A stretch of DNA of 64,000 nucleotides from Onthophagus taurus (Eukaryota; Arthropoda; Insecta; Coleoptera; Scarabaeidae). This document shows, in pieces, positions 59,201 through 64,000 of the stretch. Under the pieces are notes generated by a model. The model did no database searches. It was not told where the DNA came from and saw only the letters and a program-made list of their open reading frames with translations. The DNA lies in the NCBI RefSeq assembly GCF_036711975.1, contig NC_091970.1, forward strand, positions 9,555,501 to 9,619,500, in the 5' to 3' direction. Both the position numbers and the translations under genes were made by a program. Position 1 is the first letter of the stretch. Each line of letters begins with the position of its first letter.

Positions 59201-60201
59201 TGCAACCTAACCTCAAATTTTTTGCGTTTAAGTTTAATCATATTTATCCTTTCAATTCATCATGCAAAAAAAGATAAGTAACCCAACCCATTCACTCAAA
59301 GCAAATATATTTATCTTAACCAAGGTTATGTTAAATCATAAAATTTATTTTTTTATTTGGGAAATTATTTTTATTTATTGATGAAAAGTAGTTTTATTAA
59401 TTATTTTCTTTAAAAAGCGACGTTTATAAAAATGTTGTAAATTAAACATTAAAAATAACAACAAATAGAAAAAAATTAGAATAAAAATAAATCATTTTTT
59501 TATTAGACTTAGGTTGGTATTTATTAAGTTACTAGTTTTAAAATGTCATTGTCAAAAAAAATTTTTTTTTAAGGATTTTCCTATAAACAAAGTGAAATTG
59601 TGATTAAATTGATTTAAATTAAGTTTTCATAAGTAATACTTAATTCCTTTCTTAATAATTCAAATCATTTTTGGGTTAAAAATCTTTTTTTTTTAATTTT
59701 AAGAAATCTGTCAATTTTGATGCAAACCTAACCTCAAATTCTTTAATTTTTGCGTTTAAATTTAATCATATTTATATTTATCCTTTCAATTCATCATGCA
59801 AAAAAAAAGATAAATAACCCAACCCATTCACTCAAAGCAAATAAATTTATCTTAACCAAACTTACGTGTTGATCGAATATAACGGCACTTTTAAAGGCCT
59901 TTCTCATATGGATATCTTGCAAGGAGACTTCCTCACCCGTACTATCCAACTGAGTGACTTTAATAGCCAACCTATCGATTCTCGCTTGAAGGGAGTTCGA
60001 TCGGTCGTAAATTTCTTGAGCATCCCTTGCTAATTCTCCAAATAAATCTTCGGCGTGTCGTGATAAAGACGATAATTGCCGTACGGTGTTGGCCAAAGTA
60101 CCGTTTGTAACTCCTTCAAGTTCTGAAGGTAGTGGGTAATCTTCCGGTAAGGTGCCTCGCGCGACATGCACGGGCATTACCACCCTTTTTGGAAGTGGCA
60201 T
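56293..60201 (-). CDS. SCAR: SCAR/WAVE actin-nucleation promoting factor
   Basis: Two coding exons, 60201-59866 and 57561-56293, phase 0 join, 534 aa. The protein is the output subunit of the WAVE regulatory complex, which activates Arp2/3 downstream of Rac. The N-terminal SCAR homology domain (residues 1 to ~170) starts MPLPKRVVMPVHVARG and contains LARDAQEIYDRSNSLQARIDRL and [41 protein letters not shown], with a basic stretch KKPHRPRPESGQGG. A long proline-rich middle (PPPPPP runs, SH3/profilin binding) follows. The C-terminal WCA has WH2 RNDLLKAIRQGIQLRKVE, central LHDVASILARRVAVELS and acidic DSDSDIDSDGWDENE. The start ATG lies right after an AG acceptor (60202-60203), so an upstream non-coding exon is expected; a matching donor (AAG|GTACGT) is at about 60623. 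Frames at 56273-57266 on other phases are shadows. Confidence 0.94.
57590..59860. repeat. SCAR intron tandem repeats (~517-bp unit, about 4 full copies)
   Basis: Landmark ATCTGTCAATTTT at about 57986, 58155, 58672, 59186 and 59706; the last three intervals are 514-520 bp. Each unit includes AACCTAACCTCAAATTTTTT and ATCATGCAAAAAAAGATAAG, and a GGCTTAGGTTGGTATTTATT that resembles a fragment with donor/acceptor-like edges. Related single units lie at 55030-55430. Confidence 0.82.
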
Positions 60202-60623
60202 CTAAATTGTCAACAATAATACAAATTAATATAAATAAATTTAAATAAACAAATTGGATAAGTGAGTCACTTCCTCTTTGGAACACCCCCACATATTGAT
60301 TAATTAATAAACGGTGTTAATAAGCATGGTTTTAAAACGGGATTAAATTGTTTAAAAAGCCGTGAGTATTTGAACTAATTTCAGATATCTCACGACTTAT
60401 CTTTTCTTGCTTTCTAAAACCAATTACCTTATAACGGTGACGTCAAGAAGAATGTGGCTATAAGCTCGTTTGCATTTCTAGTACGCAAGTAATTTTTTTT
60501 ATTTTTCTTTACTAAACACATTCTAATGGTTAGATGTTTTCTAAACGGACGCAAATGTCAAATGAAAGGCCAACAAACTTGTAAACGCCACAAGAGAGGA
60601 AAGATCAAAGAGCGTTTACGTAC

Positions 60624-60860
60624 CTTGTTATCAAAACGATGATATAATCGGTTATATTTACATATCCGGCGATGAAAAATTCTCGTTTAATTAGAAAACG
60701 GGTTCGATAAAACGTTGTAAAAGCGTAATATGGCGAGAGAAACACCCAACAAAAACTAACAGGCGTTAACTCTTTGCACTTTAGGAAAACTGACAAATTC
60801 CCCAACTGATTTGACAGATAATCGTTACCGTGGTAATACCAACCTAAATAACAACAATCC
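60624..60860 (-). promoter_or_regulatory. Probable SCAR promoter and non-coding first exon
   Basis: The minus strand gives a GTACGT donor at about 60623, pairing with the acceptor just before the SCAR start. Upstream, about 60810-60830, a GTTACCGTGGTAAT palindrome-like site occurs. The open frame 60605-60805 is not supported as protein. Inference only. Confidence 0.45.
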
Positions 60861-61009
60861 GTAATTTAATTATTTTTTTAATTTTAATAATTTCAAGATT
60901 TATTTAGCAATTATCTGAAATAATTTTATTTAAAATAAATTCCTAATTTAAATTAATAGAATTAAATTCAAATAAAATTAAATTTAATTAAAACGAAATT
61001 AATATATAC

Positions 61010-63830
61010 CCCCACAAGATGGCGCCACATCACATTTAATTGTCATTAAAATATTTCCTCTAAAATTAATTAAATTGATTAATATCGGCGGTGTTATTCA
61101 TTTTTTTTACAGTAATTAATCATTTTTTCAAAATTAAATTTCACTGAAACCTTTATAAATCTAAAACAAGGCTGAAATCTGAAATATTTCCAACATATTA
61201 GTGATGCGTTCAAAAGAATGATTTTTAATTTAAAAATATCGTTTTTAACGGTGTTTTAGGTTAATATCTACTTAGTTCATTTAGAATTAGTTTAGAAATC
61301 AAGAAATGAGGATTTATCAAAACGAACGATTTTTTTTATCACTAGATGGCGCCACATCACATTAACTCATTTAATTGTCATTAATTTTCTTTAATAATAT
61401 TTCCGCTAAAATTAATTAAAATGATGTTTTATTCATTTCCTGATAATAGTTAATCATTTTTTTAAAATCAAATTTCATTAAAATCCTTATAAATCTATAA
61501 ATAAAGTTGAAATATTCGAAATATTGTCAAGATAAATATTAGATGACTCTAGTGATGAGTTCGTTCAAAAGAACGATTTTTAACTTAAAAATAACGTTTT
61601 TAAATGTGTTTTAGGTTAATATCTACTTAGGTTATTTAGAATTAATTTAGAAATCAAGAAATGTAGGATTTATCAAAACAAACGATTTTTTTATCACTAG
61701 ATGGCGCCACATCACATTAACTCATTTAATTGTCATTAATCTTCTTTAATAATATTTTCGCTAAAATTAATTAAAATCATGTTTTATTCATTTCCTGATA
61801 ATAGTTAATCATTTTTTTAAAATCAAATTTCATTGAAATCCTTATAAATCTATAAATAAAGCTGAAATATTCGAAATATTGTCAAGATAAATATTAGATG
61901 ACGCTAGTGATGAGTTCGTTCAAAAGAACGATTTTTAACTTAAAAATAACGTTTTTAAATGTGTTTTAGGTTAATATCTACTTAGTTTATTTAGAATTAG
62001 TTCAGAAATAAAAAATTTAGCATTTATCAACACGAACGATTTTTCACCACTAGATGGCGCCCCGTCACATTAAATCATTTAATTGTCATTAATCTTCTTT
62101 AATAATATTTTCGCTAAAATTAATTAAAATCATGTTTTATTCATTTCCTGATAATAGTTAATCATTTTTTCAAAATCAAATTTCATTGAAATCCTTATAA
62201 ATCTATAAATAAAGCTGAAATATTGTCAAGATAAATATTAGATGACGCTAGTGATATGTAGTTCGTTTAAAAGAACGATTTTTAACTTAAAAATAACGTT
62301 TTTAAATGTGTTTTAGGTTACTATCTATTTAGTTTATTTAGAATTAGTTCAGAAATAAAAAAATGTAGGATTTATCAAAACTACGTTTTTTTACCACTAG
62401 ATGGCGCCACATCACATTAAATCATTTAATTGTCATTAATCTTCTTTAATAATATTTTCGCTAAAATTAATTAAAATCATGTTTTATTCATTTCCTGATA
62501 ATAGTTAATCATTTTTTTAAAATCAAATTTCATTAAAATCCTTATAAATCTATAAATAAAGCTGAAATATTCGAAATATTGTCAAGATAAATATTAGATG
62601 ACGCTAGTGATGAGTTCGTTCAAAAGAACGATTTTTAACTTAAAAATAACGTTTTTAAATGTGTTTTAGGTTAATATCTACTTAGGTTATTTAGAATTAA
62701 TTTAGAAATCAAGAAATGTAGGATTTATCAAAACAAACGATTTTTTTACCACTAGATGGCGCCACATCACATTAAATCATTTAATTGTCATTAATTTTCT
62801 TTAATAATATTTTCGCTAAAATTAATTAAAATCATGTTTTATTCATTTCCTGATAATAGTTAATCATTTTTTTTTAATCAAATTTCATTGAAATCCTTAT
62901 AAATCTATAAATAAAGCTGAAATATTCGAAATATTGTCAACATAAATATTAGACGACGCTAGTGATGAGTTCGTTCAAAAGAACGATTTTTAACTTAAAA
63001 ATAACGTTTTTAAATGTGTTTTAGGTTAATATCTACTTAGTTTATTTAGAATTAGTTCAGAAATAAAAAATGTTGCATTTATCAAAACGAACGATTTTTC
63101 ACCACTAGATGGCGCCACGTCACATTAAATCATTTAATTGTCATTAATCTTCTTTAATAATATTTTCGCTAAAATTAATTAAAATCATGTTTTATTCATT
63201 TCCTGATAATAGTTAATCATTTTTTCAAAATCAAATTTCATTGAAATCCTTATAAATCTATAAATAAAGCTGAAATATTCGAAATATTGTCAACATAAAT
63301 ATTAGACGACGCTAGTGATGAGTTCGTTCAAAAGAACGATTTTTAACTTAAAAATAACGTTTTTAAATGTGTTTTAGGTTAATATCTACTTAATTTATTT
63401 AGAATTAGTTCAGAAATAAAATAATTTAGCATTTATCAAAACGAACGATTTTTTTACCACTAGATGGCGCCACATCACATTAAATCATTTAATTGTCATT
63501 AATTTTCTTTAATAATATTTTCGCTAAAATTAATTAAAATCATGTTTTATTCATTTCCTGATAATAGTTAATCATTTTTTTAAAATCAAATTTTATTAAA
63601 AGCTCTATAAATAAAGCTGAAATATTCTCAACATAAATATTAGATGGCGCTAGTGATGTGTTCAAAAGAACGATTTTTATCTTAAAAATAACGTTTTTAA
63701 CGATGTTTTAGGTTAATATCTACATACGTAGTTCATTTAGAGTTAGTTTAGAAATCGAATGGCTTTAGAATGTACGGTTTATCAAAATGAACGATTTCTT
63801 TTACCACTAGATTTCGCCATTATCGACATA
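61010..63830. repeat. Tandem array, nine ~353-bp units, each with AGATGGCGCC
   Basis: AGATGGCGCC at 61017, 61344, 61699, 62052, 62399, 62754, 63107 and 63462, and a decayed AGATTTCGCC at about 63807; spacing mostly 347-355 bp. Each unit also has the palindrome GTTCGTTCAAAAGAACGA and TTTCCTGATAATAGTTAATC. The outer copies (first and last) are the most diverged. It occupies the whole gap between the SCAR promoter and the ZNF622 start. Confidence 0.9.
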
Positions 63831-63897
63831 ACCTCAAAAAATATTTCATAATATTTCTCAACACATTCTTATAAATTTAAAGAAAAATTGAAAATAA

Positions 63898-64000
63898 ATG
63901 GATACTTTTACGTGTATTTCCTGTAGAGTAGTATTTAACACCGGTGATATTCAAAGACAACACTACAAAAGTGATTGGCACAGATATAACCTAAAAAGGA
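63898..64000 (+). CDS. ZNF622/REI1-like zinc-finger protein, first codons (partial)
   Basis: The first ~34 codons to the window edge: MDTFTCISCRVVFNTGDIQRQHYKSD, then WHRYNLKR. This is the N-terminal C2H2 finger (C6, C9, H21, H27) followed by WHRYNLKRK, the hallmark of the ZNF622/yeast REI1 family, which helps late cytoplasmic maturation of the 60S ribosomal subunit. The first Met is preceded by AAAATAA, acceptable as an insect start context. The rest lies beyond the window. The 353-bp array ends about 70 bp upstream. Confidence 0.88.
   Translation, partial: MDTFTCISCRVVFNTGDIQRQHYKSDWHRYNLKR

Noticed and set aside
58000-59800. AACCTAACCT stretches as interstitial telomere repeats
   Set aside because: Single or double occurrences inside longer repeat units, not runs of the insect TTAGG motif.
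60605-60805. 66-aa minus-strand open frame upstream of SCAR
   Set aside because: Spans a likely donor site and promoter; no recognisable protein.
60812-60826. GTTACCGTGGTAAT as a third X-box
   Set aside because: Departs from the RFX consensus at two positions and is a simple near-palindrome.

Overview
This is a nuclear genomic window from an insect, most likely a beetle. It is very AT-rich. The genes are split by short introns with insect-type splice sites, and the intergenic DNA is full of TA-inserting DNA transposons, LINE fragments and tandem arrays. Beetle is an inference: an FGF1-type growth factor gene is present, a class known from Tribolium, and the other genes are general insect orthologues.

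Layout. 1-0.4 kb: one exon of a probable Cys-loop ligand-gated channel (- strand). 1.1-1.6 kb: two copies of an X-box-containing segment. 2.1-3.8 kb: a complete Tc1/mariner-superfamily transposon with an intact 352-aa transposase. 3.85-7.97 kb: a TIR-bounded element filled with about 152-bp satellite monomers. 10.4-11.3 kb: mitochondrial ribosomal protein uS7m (mRpS7, -), head-to-head with Mkk4 (+), a JNK-pathway MAP kinase kinase whose five coding exons spread over 11.6-45.2 kb. Mkk4 intron 2 (7 kb) holds a ~690-bp tandem triplication and two LINE fragments. Mkk4 intron 3 (25.3 kb) is almost entirely a second, giant copy of the satellite element, itself invaded by at least six TA-inserting transposons, several of them near-perfect kilobase palindromes. 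46.7-48.1 kb: a small secreted SVWC-type peptide gene (-) with two decayed exon copies. 48.8-49.6 kb: an FGF1-like gene (+). 49.8-52.1 kb: seven 331-bp repeats. 52.1-53.1 kb: a WD40 protein (-). 53.4-55.0 kb: an LSM3 array of broken copies followed by an intact gene (+). 56.3-60.2 kb: SCAR/WAVE (-), whose intron is made of ~517-bp repeats. 61.0-63.8 kb: nine ~353-bp repeats. 63.9 kb to the end: first codons of a ZNF622/REI1 orthologue (+).

The host genes are unrelated housekeeping or signalling genes: translation (mRpS7), mRNA decay/splicing (LSM3), ribosome assembly (ZNF622), actin nucleation (SCAR), JNK signalling (Mkk4) and growth factor signalling (FGF). The most unusual content is the satellite element family. 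One ancestral ~152-bp monomer occurs as homogeneous monomers, as 303-bp dimers and as ~455-bp trimers, bracketed by the same inverted ends in two places. It acts as a landing pad where unrelated transposons enter at the same TA of the repeat.

All coordinates were read by eye. Exon borders were fixed by GT/AG sites and matching codon phase. Family names come from motif recognition, not from database searches.
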